6,964 nucleotides of DNA from Bacteroidetes bacterium CG23_combo_of_CG06-09_8_20_14_all_32_9 (lineage in GTDB: Bacteria > Bacteroidota > Bacteroidia > Bacteroidales > GWA2-32-17). The position numbers and the translations under genes were made by a program. Below are positions 1-6,825 of the stretch, in pieces. The notes beneath the pieces were generated by a model. That model was not told the origin of the DNA, made no database searches, and worked only from the letters and a program-made list of their open reading frames with translations. Numbering within the stretch: position 1 is the stretch's first letter; each line of letters opens with the position of its first letter. The DNA is taken from the NCBI GenBank assembly GCA_002771395.1, contig PCSS01000005.1:1-6964 (forward strand), given 5' to 3'.

Positions 1-52
1 ATATTATTCTGTTTTTTGCAGACTGTATTTTATACGATTTTTTTACAAAAAT

Positions 53-88
53 AATAAAATCTGCGAAAATTTGTGTAATCTGTGGCAA
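53..88 (-). repeat. GCCACAGATTA-type interspersed repeat, left copy
   Basis: Read on the minus strand, this stretch begins TTGCCACAGATTACACAAAT and runs on through TTTTCGCAGATTTTATT. The core at 67-86 matches, in inverted orientation, the sequence at 6826-6845 at 17 of 20 positions. It lies just downstream of the EnvC-like gene and is noncoding. From memory, very similar words (CCACAGATTACACAGATT) are scattered through intergenic DNA of many Bacteroidota and other phyla. That is recollection, not a search result. Its function is unknown. Confidence 0.6.
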
Positions 89-115
89 ACTTTTTACTTT
101 ATGGACAAACTCTCA

Positions 116-1618
116 TTAATTGAAATTTGATAACCAATATTCGGGGTTTTGCTTTATAGTTCCGTGCCATATTTGCAATTCGAGAACGGTTTTGTTGTCG
201 TCTTCGCTGTCGGAGTATATAACGCCAATTTTTTGTTTAGATTTTACTTTGTCGCCAACATTAACATTAACTTCTTTAAGATTAGAATAAACCGTTAAAA
301 AATCGCCGTGCCTGATAATTATTGCTTTGTTTTTTCCTGGAATAGAAATAATTTTACTAATAACACCATCGAAAATTGAACGTGCTGTTGAGCCTTGAGT
401 AGTAGAAATATACACGCCGTCGTTTTTCACTTTAATTCCTTTTAAAACAGGATGCTCGTGTTCGCCAAAAGTGCTTGTTATTACTCCACGCTCAACAGGC
501 CAGGGAAGTTTACCTTTGTTCGCTTCAAACTTATCTGAAACAATTTGTTCGGCAGGTGTAAGGTCGAAAACGGCAGATGTAGTTTTTTTTTCAACATTAA
601 CCGAAGCGTCAATTTTAGGATTTTTTACATTTAACTTGGCTTGTTGCTCTTTAAGTTCTTTTTCTTTGCGGATTTTTTCTTTCCGGGCTTTTTCCGCTTT
701 TTTTATTTCTTCGGCAATTAATTCGTTAATAACGCTTTGAAGTTTTTGGTCGGCTAATTTTTTCTGAGACAGTTTGTTAGCAAGTTCTTTTTCCTTTGAT
801 TTTAATCCTTTAAGTATTTTTTTTTGTTCGCTTTTTTCGTTAGTAAGTTGGTTGGTTTCTTGTTTTTCTTCGGACAGTAAATTTTCTTTATCGTCTTTTT
901 TAACTTTTAACTCGGCAATTTTTTCCGATAAATCCTGTTGTGTACTAATTATTGCTTCCATTTGTTTTTTGCGAAAATCGGCATATTGCTGAAGATATTT
1001 AAGACGACGATAAGCGTTATTAAAATCTTTTGCCGAAAGAATAAAAACTAATTTATCATAAGATGACCTGGTTTTGTATGCAAAAATAATCATTTTGGCA
1101 TAATTATTTTTAAGTTTTTCAAGATTATTTTCAAGATTTTGAATATTTCGTTGCTTTTCATCTATTTTATCGATTAACGATGCTATTTCGCTTGTAATAG
1201 TATTAATAAGTTCCTGACGGGCATTTATTTTTTTATTAAGAATCATTAATTGATTCATAGATATTTTTTTGTCACGCTTTGTGTGTTTCAGCAAGTTGTT
1301 TGTGTATTTTATTTCTTCCTGAGTTTTTTTGTGTTTTTTTTCAAGTTCAGTGCGTGTTTGTGCCTGCAAAGCAAATGACGTAATAAGCAGAATAAAACAG
1401 ACAATTAACAATTTAAGATTTAAGATTTTATATTTTAGATTTAAAACCTGGAACCAGTGAACAATTAAATTACAGGATTTGCGCAAAAAACTAAAATAAG
1501 CTGCCAATCTTGCTTCGCAAGAGAATAGTTCACATATTTTTTTAATTTTAATAAGTGAACTCGTGATAAAAATAAACTTTTGCGTAAATTCTGAAATATA
1601 TTTTAAAATCATACTCAT
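116..1618 (-). CDS. EnvC-like murein hydrolase activator (coiled coil plus degenerate LytM/M23 domain)
   Basis: This is probably a periplasmic, non-catalytic activator of peptidoglycan amidases in cell separation, like E. coli EnvC. In the 500-residue frame, residues 70-86 form a Sec signal peptide core ending FALQAQ. Residues 88 to about 325 are a long Lys/Glu/Gln-rich coiled coil, and a LytM fold occupies about 371-497 (LPWPV, TFGEHEHP, DGVI, IIIRHGDF, VGDKVKSKQKIGVI, NPEYWL). The Zn-ligand positions of active M23 enzymes are replaced: the HxGxD region reads NDGVY (399-403), the YSHL histidine is N446, and the HLHF motif reads VLEL (478-481). The ATG at 1618 lies 2 bp after the DUF4292 stop, which suggests translational coupling. 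Residues 1-69, however, show no family resemblance and are encoded by repeat DNA. A TTG at 1409-1411 would give 431 residues starting directly at the signal peptide, the usual family size. The open ATG frame is reported, but the functional start may be 1411. The family call is firm; the start is not. Confidence 0.88.
   Translation of the reverse strand: MSMILKYISEFTQKFIFITSSLIKIKKICELFSCEARLAAYFSFLRKSCNLIVHWFQVLNLKYKILNLKLLIVCFILLITSFALQAQTRTELEKKHKKTQEEIKYTNNLLKHTKRDKKISMNQLMILNKKINARQELINTITSEIASLIDKIDEKQRNIQNLENNLEKLKNNYAKMIIFAYKTRSSYDKLVFILSAKDFNNAYRRLKYLQQYADFRKKQMEAIISTQQDLSEKIAELKVKKDDKENLLSEEKQETNQLTNEKSEQKKILKGLKSKEKELANKLSQKKLADQKLQSVINELIAEEIKKAEKARKEKIRKEKELKEQQAKLNVKNPKIDASVNVEKKTTSAVFDLTPAEQIVSDKFEANKGKLPWPVERGVITSTFGEHEHPVLKGIKVKNDGVYISTTQGSTARSIFDGVISKIISIPGKNKAIIIRHGDFLTVYSNLKEVNVNVGDKVKSKQKIGVIYSDSEDDNKTVLELQIWHGTIKQNPEYWLSNFN
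1411..1445. repeat. Period-7 degenerate tandem array (five heptamers)
   Basis: Five abutting 7-bp units on the plus strand follow ATTT(A/T)A(G/A) with one ATTTTAT variant. The first two, ATTTAAG, are identical. The seven-base rhythm continues rightward as TAAAACC (1442-1448), TGGAACC (1449-1455) and AGTGAAC (1456-1462). The units are not a multiple of three, so a protein repeat does not explain the pattern, even though the array sits in the open 5' part of the EnvC-like frame. The right part shares AACCAGTGA with the array at 5090-5124. Confidence 0.7.
1475..1591. repeat. Possible 117-bp palindromic (MITE-like) element
   Basis: The ends are imperfect inverted repeats: GGATTTGCGCAAAA at 1475-1488, and 1578-1591, whose complement reads GAATTTACGCAAAA (12 of 14 match). 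Inside are a perfect 7-bp inverted repeat (AGTTCAC 1527-1533, GTGAACT 1555-1561) and a perfect 6-bp stem with a 3-base loop (1508-1513 with 1517-1522). The minus-strand sequence of this hairpin contains GCGAAGC, a heptamer known to form an unusually stable DNA mini-hairpin. The length is exactly 39 codons, and the frame through it is open on the minus strand. No target-site duplication is evident. The element could also be a chance cluster of palindromes in AT-rich DNA. Confidence 0.4.
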
Positions 1619-1620
1619 TT

Positions 1621-2520
1621 TTAGTCTATTCTCTTGTATTTATCGGGAATTTTAAACGGAAAACTTACATCTGAATTAACCGTAATTTTATTATATTTTA
1701 TTTCGGTTGTCAAATGTTTTTCAGCAGTGTTTATGTCAATATTAATTTTCGAAGGCATTGCCTTAGAATTAACATCAATAAAGTCAAAATATTGAATATT
1801 AAGTGTTCTTTTTTCGCCGTAGTCGTTAATTGCTACTTTTGAAATTTTAAAAATATCAGGAGTAATATGCAATGTTTCAACAATTAAATCGGTGGTTTTA
1901 TTTTTTTTGATGTATTTTTTTATTTTGTGTTTGCGATGTGTTTTTAACACATACATATTTGAATCGGTTGATGGAATAAAAGTTTTACGAAAAAATCCTT
2001 TTTCTTTATTATCGGCATTTATTTTTTCGTTATGTTCTTCGTCGGTTTCAGAATATAGAAAAATTTCGTTTGAAAAAATTGCCTGTAAATCATTGAACGA
2101 TAGATCGGTTTGAAATTTATTGTCGAAATAATCGTAAGATTTTTTAAAGTACTCGTCTTTTAACTTATTCATAAACATAATACTGTCGGGTGTAAACTGA
2201 ATGCGTGCCATTTCGATGCCCAATGCGGGTGTTATGCTTATCCAAATAAGACTGTCTTTGCGAATTCTAAGAGTTCCGCTAATTGAACGTTCTACATCAT
2301 CAAACTTAATGTTTACATAAAATTTTATTGATATTGAGTTGTAAGGCAAATAGTTTTCCGTAACCAAAGTATAAAGTCTTCCCGCTCCCATAATGCGTAC
2401 TTTTTCTGTACTAATATGGCGTGTAGTTCTGCACGAAAACATTATAAGAACAATTACAACAAGCAAATAAAAAGTGGCATTTTTTATTGAGTATCTTATA
2501 ATTTGATGGACACTTTGCAT
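1621..2520 (-). CDS. DUF4292 family outer-envelope lipoprotein
   Basis: The 299-residue product has a hydrophobic segment (about 16-29) ending in MFSC with Cys30. This is a loose lipoprotein signal, and the Bacteroidota tolerate non-consensus lipoboxes, so a lipid-anchored envelope protein is likely. The DUF4292 signature is clear. RKDSLIWISITPALGIEMA (87-105) is followed by FTPDSIMFMNKLKDEYF (109-125), LSFNDLQAIFS (140-150), repeated beta-strand-like segments, and a C-terminus reading FPFKIPDKYKRID. The fold is thought to resemble LolA/LolB-type lipoprotein carriers, but no biochemical role is established that I know of. The gene lies directly upstream of the EnvC-like gene with 2 bp between stop and ATG, an arrangement common in Bacteroidota that suggests a shared envelope function. 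A Lys-rich stretch (196-208) is conspicuous. The ATG start at 2520 places the signal sequence at the expected distance. No Shine-Dalgarno sequence is visible. Confidence 0.88.
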   Translation of the reverse strand: MQSVHQIIRYSIKNATFYLLVVIVLIMFSCRTTRHISTEKVRIMGAGRLYTLVTENYLPYNSISIKFYVNIKFDDVERSISGTLRIRKDSLIWISITPALGIEMARIQFTPDSIMFMNKLKDEYFKKSYDYFDNKFQTDLSFNDLQAIFSNEIFLYSETDEEHNEKINADNKEKGFFRKTFIPSTDSNMYVLKTHRKHKIKKYIKKNKTTDLIVETLHITPDIFKISKVAINDYGEKRTLNIQYFDFIDVNSKAMPSKINIDINTAEKHLTTEIKYNKITVNSDVSFPFKIPDKYKRID

Positions 2521-2573
2521 GAAATAATGGTTTTATTGTTAAATTGCTATACTATATTCGAGTTAAAACCCTG

Positions 2574-2699
2574 CCTTTTGAATGCCGCCCCTTTCCTTTT
2601 AAATGCCACCTTCATTTCCTATCATCTTTCAATCTTGTTTTCTCAATCTTTCTCAATCTCATTCCTTAACCTTAACCTTCATTCCTCAACCTTAACCTT
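2574..2699. repeat. Pyrimidine-rich mosaic of short tandem repeats
   Basis: Three different repeat units follow one another in the 247-bp gap between cotH and the DUF4292 gene. CCTTTTGAATGCCGCC (2574-2589) recurs as CCTTTTAAATGCCACC (2595-2610), 14 of 16 identical with period 21. TCTCAATCTT (2641-2650) recurs as TCTCAATCTC (2651-2660), with a third related unit at 2627-2637. CATTCCTTAACCTTAACCTT (2660-2679) recurs at 2680-2699 with one change. The minus strand, which is the strand of both flanking genes, is purine-rich here. The stretch has no convincing coding content, and no promoter consensus was found in it. Confidence 0.75.
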
Positions 2700-2767
2700 G
2701 AATATGAGCATTCCCTTGTGTGTCCGAATTTGTGGTCATGAATGTTTCATATATTTGATTTTATGTT

Positions 2768-5020
2768 TTACCTTGCAATGATAAACTTTTTATTGGCACG
2801 GTTGTTAACTGAAATAATATAAATTCCTTCGGGAAATTCCGAAACATCAACAATTAATTCTTTTTTATGCGCCATTGTTTGGTTGTAAATTATTTGTCCG
2901 ATAGAATTGTAAATAGTAAAAGTAATTTCATATTTCGGATTTTCATTATTTATTTCAACAAAAATTTTATTGCCTGCAGGATTTGGGTAGATTTTTATGT
3001 CGGAATTATCTGCGTAATATTCATTGATGCCTGATATACAGGAACTGTTAGAATTGTTATAAGTATGAAGCATAAAGCACCAATTACCTGTTCCATTTGG
3101 ATAACGGCCATAAGAAGTATCTGTATATTGTTGTGGATAACTCACATAATTTTTTAATGCACCCGCAGAATTTAACAGAACAACACTTTCTCCGGATGCA
3201 GAAAGTTTGAAATTAGTATGCAATCCTGCCAATAATTGTAATGTATCGGCATCAGCCCATATTATTAAGAAATCATTTGCACTTATAATAGTATTAGCAG
3301 GAAATTGCCATTTTAAGGGATTATTATAATTATCAGATAAATACCAACCCGATAAGTCAACAGCATTACCCGTAGTATTATATAGTTCAATCCAATCGTG
3401 ATATTTGCCATCATACGGGTCTAGGACGCTACTTTGATTAGAAGCCATAAATTCATTAACAGCCACATCAGGAGTAACATGTATTGTGTAATATTCATGC
3501 TCTGCCCGCTGAGGAGAGAAGATACCGGCATTATTGTTTTCGGCATAAATATAATATTGAATTTCAGAATTAGTAACAGGCACTAAAACCCCATAAGTAT
3601 TGTCACCTGAAGCGCCATCACCATGAGCACCATCGTCGTACATTACTATCCTGGTAAATTTTTCCATCATGGAATATCTCATTCCAAGAAACACAGAGTT
3701 TGCATTGGAAACAGTTGCTGTGATATAAATATTTGAATTGATAGGTGGAAAAGTATCTGAAGGTTGTATATTGGAAATAGCAGGAGGCACTTGCTGAAAT
3801 TCAGTTGTGGAATTCAGATATGTTGTACGTGCATTCATCAGGTAAGTAATTCCGGGTGCTGTAAATGGTCCGGAGGTAACATTGGTGGTTAAATTACTTA
3901 TGAACTGCGAATAGGTATAGAATTTATTTGGGTCTGACTGTACAGCGGTATCAACAATGCCCTGCAAATACTGCCCGGCAGTGTAATAACTGTTGTTTGT
4001 AAAGTTTTCGCTGACAATTGTTCGCATATGTGCAATGTACATACGTTTGTACATTGGAACAGCAAGGAGTTCTTTTACGAGCGGCCAGGATTGATCGTTG
4101 CTGTGTAGAGTGGGAGACATAGTTTGTTCCTGCGAAATGGATAAGTTGCCCGAACCACTGTTAACAAAGTTGCCGAATGCTTCATTCACATCCCATATTA
4201 TCGGGTTAAACCTTCCATTATGGTCTTCATAAATGTAATAATTGTGTTGTGGTTGACCGATATAGCTGTCAAGATTTACAAGCACATTATCAAACGTGAG
4301 CATCCAAAGCGTACGGTCAACATCAATAACATTTTCAATTCCGCTGATATTATTTTTAAGGGTATTGCAAAGGTTAACTAAATCTGTCCATCCATAATCA
4401 GATTTCATTGTATATGTCATGTAATAGAGCGTGCTGTCGGGTCCTTTGTAAAATAAATTACCACCAAAATTATCCATGAAAAAAAAAGAGTTGTTGTTTG
4501 AAAAAAAGTAATTGTCAACAAACGTTTTTGTAACCGCTTCGGAGTTTGTATAAAGCCCTATATACTGATTGTTAATATATACCTGCGCATAATTGGAAAG
4601 AGATGCCTGCATATAATTTCTCAGAATATAGTACGCTAGTACCTCTCGAATAAATGACGGGTCTTTGAATCCATTACTGAGTTTGATGTCTTTGTATCCC
4701 TGGTAGTTCTGACTTTTGAAAAGGTCAAGTTCAATATGCAGGGGATTTTTTACATTATGCGGATTGTAGGAACTGTTGCCCTTGTATTTTACTCCCGCAC
4801 TGTCGAATTGCACACCGTTTATTTTTACCCACTTAGCCATCGTATAACTATCGCTTCCCAGTTTTGTGGTATCAAGTATGTAATCCCAGTTGGATTGTGA
4901 AAACTGGATTTCAATTTTTTGAATAGTGTTAATGGCATAAAAGCCCTGAGCAGATGTCCCGACGGAATAAAAAATCGTCATAGAACAAAATACGACTGAA
5001 AACAAAAATTTCTTTACCAT
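2768..5020 (-). CDS. Secreted CotH-kinase / lamin-tail protein with T9SS sorting domain
   Basis: The 750-residue protein begins with a Sec signal peptide (1-25, ending GTSAQ). A CotH kinase domain spans about 34-405, with KYKGNSSYNP (78-87), SFIREVLAYY (122-131), NLDSYIGQPQHNYYIYED (249-266) and NPIIWDVNEAF (272-282). D251 and D277 are the likely catalytic or metal-binding acidic residues by family analogy. Residues 411-515 form a beta-rich linker with an Asp/Gly loop (YDDGAHGDGASGDNTYG, 461-477) of possible Ca-binding type. A lamin-tail domain spans about 518-650 (VAVNEFMASN, DWIELYNTTGNAVDLSGWYLSD), and a type A T9SS C-terminal domain spans about 675-750 (IYPNPAGN, IYNSIGQIIYNQ, FPEGIYIISV). 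CotH of Bacillus spores phosphorylates coat proteins; the substrate here is unknown. The protein should be exported across the outer membrane and surface-attached or released. The ATG at 5020 places the signal peptide correctly. The gene lies upstream of the DUF4292 gene on the same strand but is separated by repeats, so an operon is doubtful. Confidence 0.9.
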   Translation of the reverse strand: MVKKFLFSVVFCSMTIFYSVGTSAQGFYAINTIQKIEIQFSQSNWDYILDTTKLGSDSYTMAKWVKINGVQFDSAGVKYKGNSSYNPHNVKNPLHIELDLFKSQNYQGYKDIKLSNGFKDPSFIREVLAYYILRNYMQASLSNYAQVYINNQYIGLYTNSEAVTKTFVDNYFFSNNNSFFFMDNFGGNLFYKGPDSTLYYMTYTMKSDYGWTDLVNLCNTLKNNISGIENVIDVDRTLWMLTFDNVLVNLDSYIGQPQHNYYIYEDHNGRFNPIIWDVNEAFGNFVNSGSGNLSISQEQTMSPTLHSNDQSWPLVKELLAVPMYKRMYIAHMRTIVSENFTNNSYYTAGQYLQGIVDTAVQSDPNKFYTYSQFISNLTTNVTSGPFTAPGITYLMNARTTYLNSTTEFQQVPPAISNIQPSDTFPPINSNIYITATVSNANSVFLGMRYSMMEKFTRIVMYDDGAHGDGASGDNTYGVLVPVTNSEIQYYIYAENNNAGIFSPQRAEHEYYTIHVTPDVAVNEFMASNQSSVLDPYDGKYHDWIELYNTTGNAVDLSGWYLSDNYNNPLKWQFPANTIISANDFLIIWADADTLQLLAGLHTNFKLSASGESVVLLNSAGALKNYVSYPQQYTDTSYGRYPNGTGNWCFMLHTYNNSNSSCISGINEYYADNSDIKIYPNPAGNKIFVEINNENPKYEITFTIYNSIGQIIYNQTMAHKKELIVDVSEFPEGIYIISVNNRANKKFIIAR

Positions 5021-5089
5021 AAGATTTTTAATATTTTAGAAAGTTTATTAAAAAATACACATTTATTATTTGTTACTGTTGCTGGTATC

Positions 5090-5131
5090 AGAAACCAGTG
5101 ACCAAAAACCCGAAACCATAAACCCAACCTC
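5090..5131. repeat. Period-7 degenerate array in the divergent intergenic region
   Basis: Five in-phase heptamers at 5090-5124 all end in ACC (for example AGAAACC, AGTGACC and CGAAACC), with a weaker sixth unit at 5125-5131. AACCAGTGA at 5093-5101 also occurs at 1452-1460 next to the other period-7 array, with the same heptamer order (GAACC or AAACC, then AGTGA-C). The left end overlaps a small inverted repeat, CTGGT (5082-5086) with ACCAG (5094-5098). If cotH transcription starts near 5160, the array lies in its 5' untranslated leader. Confidence 0.65.
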
Positions 5132-5165
5132 TTGATTTCCTACCCGAACAGTTACAATTATATTA

Positions 5166-5173
5166 CAAATATA
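5166..5173 (-). promoter_or_regulatory. Possible cotH promoter -7 element
   Basis: The minus strand reads TATATTTG, a full match to the Bacteroidota -7 consensus TAnnTTTG, about 145 bp upstream of the cotH ATG. The expected TTG at -33 is not at the usual 19-21 bp spacing; the nearest is about 24 bp away (complement of 5198-5200). This would give cotH a leader of roughly 140 nt carrying the heptamer array. Confidence 0.35.
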
Positions 5174-5194
5174 GAGGATAATTATGTTAAACTG

Positions 5195-5210
5195 TTACAA
5201 AATTATGTAA
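5195..5210. promoter_or_regulatory. Candidate operator palindrome TTACA-N6-TGTAA
   Basis: TTACAAAATTATGTAA is palindromic at 14 of 16 positions. It sits between the divergent cotH and flippase genes, upstream of the candidate cotH -7 element. The word GTTACA occurs at 5151, 5194 and 5215, and the last two are 21 bp (two helical turns) apart. A dimeric regulator could bind here, but in DNA this AT-rich a chance palindrome is also plausible. Confidence 0.3.
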
Positions 5211-5285
5211 AAAAGTTACAGAATTTTAAGAAATCATATTTTTTTCGTGTAATTTTTGAATATTTTTACACATTATTTTTTACCC

Positions 5286-6752
5286 TTGGGAAAACTTAAA
5301 CAATTAGCAGGACAAACCGCCATTTATGGTCTAAGCAGCATAGTTGGCAGGCTATTAAACTATTTACTTGTACCACTTTATACTAACATTTTTACACCCG
5401 GGCAATATGGTGTTGTTACTGAGCTTTATGCATATCTTTCATTTCTTATAATAGTTCTTACTTATGGCATGGAAACGGGTTTCTTTCGTTTTTGCGAGAG
5501 CGGCAAAAACGATACTCGTGTTTACTCCACATCATTAATATCACTTTTTGTATCGTCATCGTTTTTTATTTTACTTTCTGTAATATTTGCCAAACCTGTT
5601 GCAACGGCTTTAGATTATGGCAATCATTCCGAATACATTATATGGCTTGGATTAATTATCGGTTTCGATGCCATGTCGGCTATTCCCTTTGCTTGGCTCA
5701 GACAGCAGGGCAAAGCTTTTCGTTTTGCATCTGTTAAACTCATTAATATTGCTGTAAATATATGTCTGAATTTATTTTTTTTGATACTTTGTCCGTACCT
5801 GATTTTACATGGTTATAAAATTCCCGTTTGGTTGTATAATCCTGCTGTAGGTGTTGGTTATGTGTTTGTTGCAAACATGATAGCCAGTGCTGTTACTTTA
5901 ATATTGCTTATACCTGATATGCGTGTTGCATGGGTTTTTGATAATGGATTATGGAAAAAACTCCTGATTTATTCACTTCCGTTACTTATAGCAGGATTGG
6001 CAGGAATGGTAAACGAAACATTTGACAGGGCAATGCTTAAACAACTTTTGCCCGATGCTTCTACTGCTATGGAACAACTCGGGATATATGGCGCCAATTA
6101 CAAAGTAGCCATTCTTATGACTATTTTTATTCAAACCTTCCGTTTTGCCGCCGAACCATTCTTTTTTAGTCAGGCTAAAGAAAAAAACGCTAAAGAACTT
6201 TATGCCGAAGTAATGAAGTATTTTGTCATTTTCGGCTTATTTATTTTTCTTGGAGTAATGCTCTATTTAGATATAGTGAAATATTTTATTGGTCCGGAAT
6301 TTCGTTCAGGGCTTAAAATTGTACCCATACTTTTGCTGGCAAATCTTTTTCTCGGAATTTTTTTCAATCTTTCAATTTGGTACAAACTAACCAACAAAAC
6401 CCACTGGGGTGCTTATCTTGCTTTATTTGGTGCTGCTATCACTATAATTTTAAATTTCTGGCTTATTCCTATTATTGGATATATGGGTTCCGCTTGGGCT
6501 ACGCTTATTTGCTATTTTGCCATGATGGTGGTTTCTTATTTAATTGGCAATATTTTTTATAAAATAAATTATCCATTGTTACGTATAGGAATTTATTTTG
6601 CTGTTGCATCGGGTATATACATAATATCACAAGTTCACCAAATAAGTTCAATGTCTCTTTCTCTTTTTGTAAACACCATTTTATTCCTTTTATTTGTTGC
6701 TTTTGTATATTACATGGAACCGTTATTAAAGCAAAAATTTAAAAGACATTAA
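5286..6752 (+). CDS. Oligosaccharide/lipopolysaccharide flippase (Wzx-like, MATE/MOP superfamily)
   Basis: This is an inner-membrane transporter expected to flip lipid-linked saccharide units for O-antigen, capsule or exopolysaccharide synthesis. From this start it has 488 residues and about 14 hydrophobic segments (roughly 10-32, 43-63, 82-102, 115-137, 147-172, 190-210, 225-245, 273-290, 310-330, 342-365, 375-397, 400-422, 430-450, 457-477). The N-terminus LKQLAGQTAIYGLSSIVGR and the LNYLLVPLYT that follows are typical of the Bacteroidota family. ETFDRAMLKQLLP (244-256) and EPFFFSQAKE (290-299) are further matches. The open frame reaches back only to a TTG at 5256, because an in-frame TAA lies at 5250-5252, and the first in-frame ATG is about 60 codons into the conserved region. 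TTG at 5286 is chosen because it gives MGKLKQLAGQ, matching the usual family start. AATTTTTG at 5251-5258 is one base from the -7 consensus and would fit this start with a short leader. Confidence 0.88.
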   Translation: MGKLKQLAGQTAIYGLSSIVGRLLNYLLVPLYTNIFTPGQYGVVTELYAYLSFLIIVLTYGMETGFFRFCESGKNDTRVYSTSLISLFVSSSFFILLSVIFAKPVATALDYGNHSEYIIWLGLIIGFDAMSAIPFAWLRQQGKAFRFASVKLINIAVNICLNLFFLILCPYLILHGYKIPVWLYNPAVGVGYVFVANMIASAVTLILLIPDMRVAWVFDNGLWKKLLIYSLPLLIAGLAGMVNETFDRAMLKQLLPDASTAMEQLGIYGANYKVAILMTIFIQTFRFAAEPFFFSQAKEKNAKELYAEVMKYFVIFGLFIFLGVMLYLDIVKYFIGPEFRSGLKIVPILLLANLFLGIFFNLSIWYKLTNKTHWGAYLALFGAAITIILNFWLIPIIGYMGSAWATLICYFAMMVVSYLIGNIFYKINYPLLRIGIYFAVASGIYIISQVHQISSMSLSLFVNTILFLLFVAFVYYMEPLLKQKFKRH

Positions 6753-6825
6753 TATAGAGAAGCAAGGATTAGAATTTGCAACAGAACAAAACATTTTGTA
6801 ACTATTCAGCCCATGTTCTTTTTTA

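Noticed and set aside
13..69. Terminator hairpin after the EnvC-like gene
   Set aside because: The arms 13-22 and 60-69 pair with a mismatch across a 37-base loop and lack a proper T-tract in the right place, so they are too weak to call.
471..992. Open plus-strand frames opposite the EnvC-like gene
   Set aside because: They lie antisense to a well-conserved coiled-coil/LytM gene and encode Ser/Phe-rich low-complexity products typical of the complement of Lys/Glu-rich codons.
116..1618. Active M23 metallopeptidase
   Set aside because: All zinc-ligand positions are substituted, so the gene is called as an activator.
2574..2699. CRISPR-like tandem repeats
   Set aside because: Units abut or nearly abut, differ in length (10, 20 and 21 bp periods), have no unique spacers of constant size, and no cas gene is nearby.
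2503..2781. Plus-strand frame of 92 codons across the repeat gap
   Set aside because: It runs through the repeat mosaic, overlaps the ends of both flanking genes on the other strand, and gives a Leu/Ser/Thr-rich product with no recognisable family.
6787..6799. Terminator hairpin after the flippase
   Set aside because: The ACAAA/TTTGT pairing is short and AT-only, with no following T-run.
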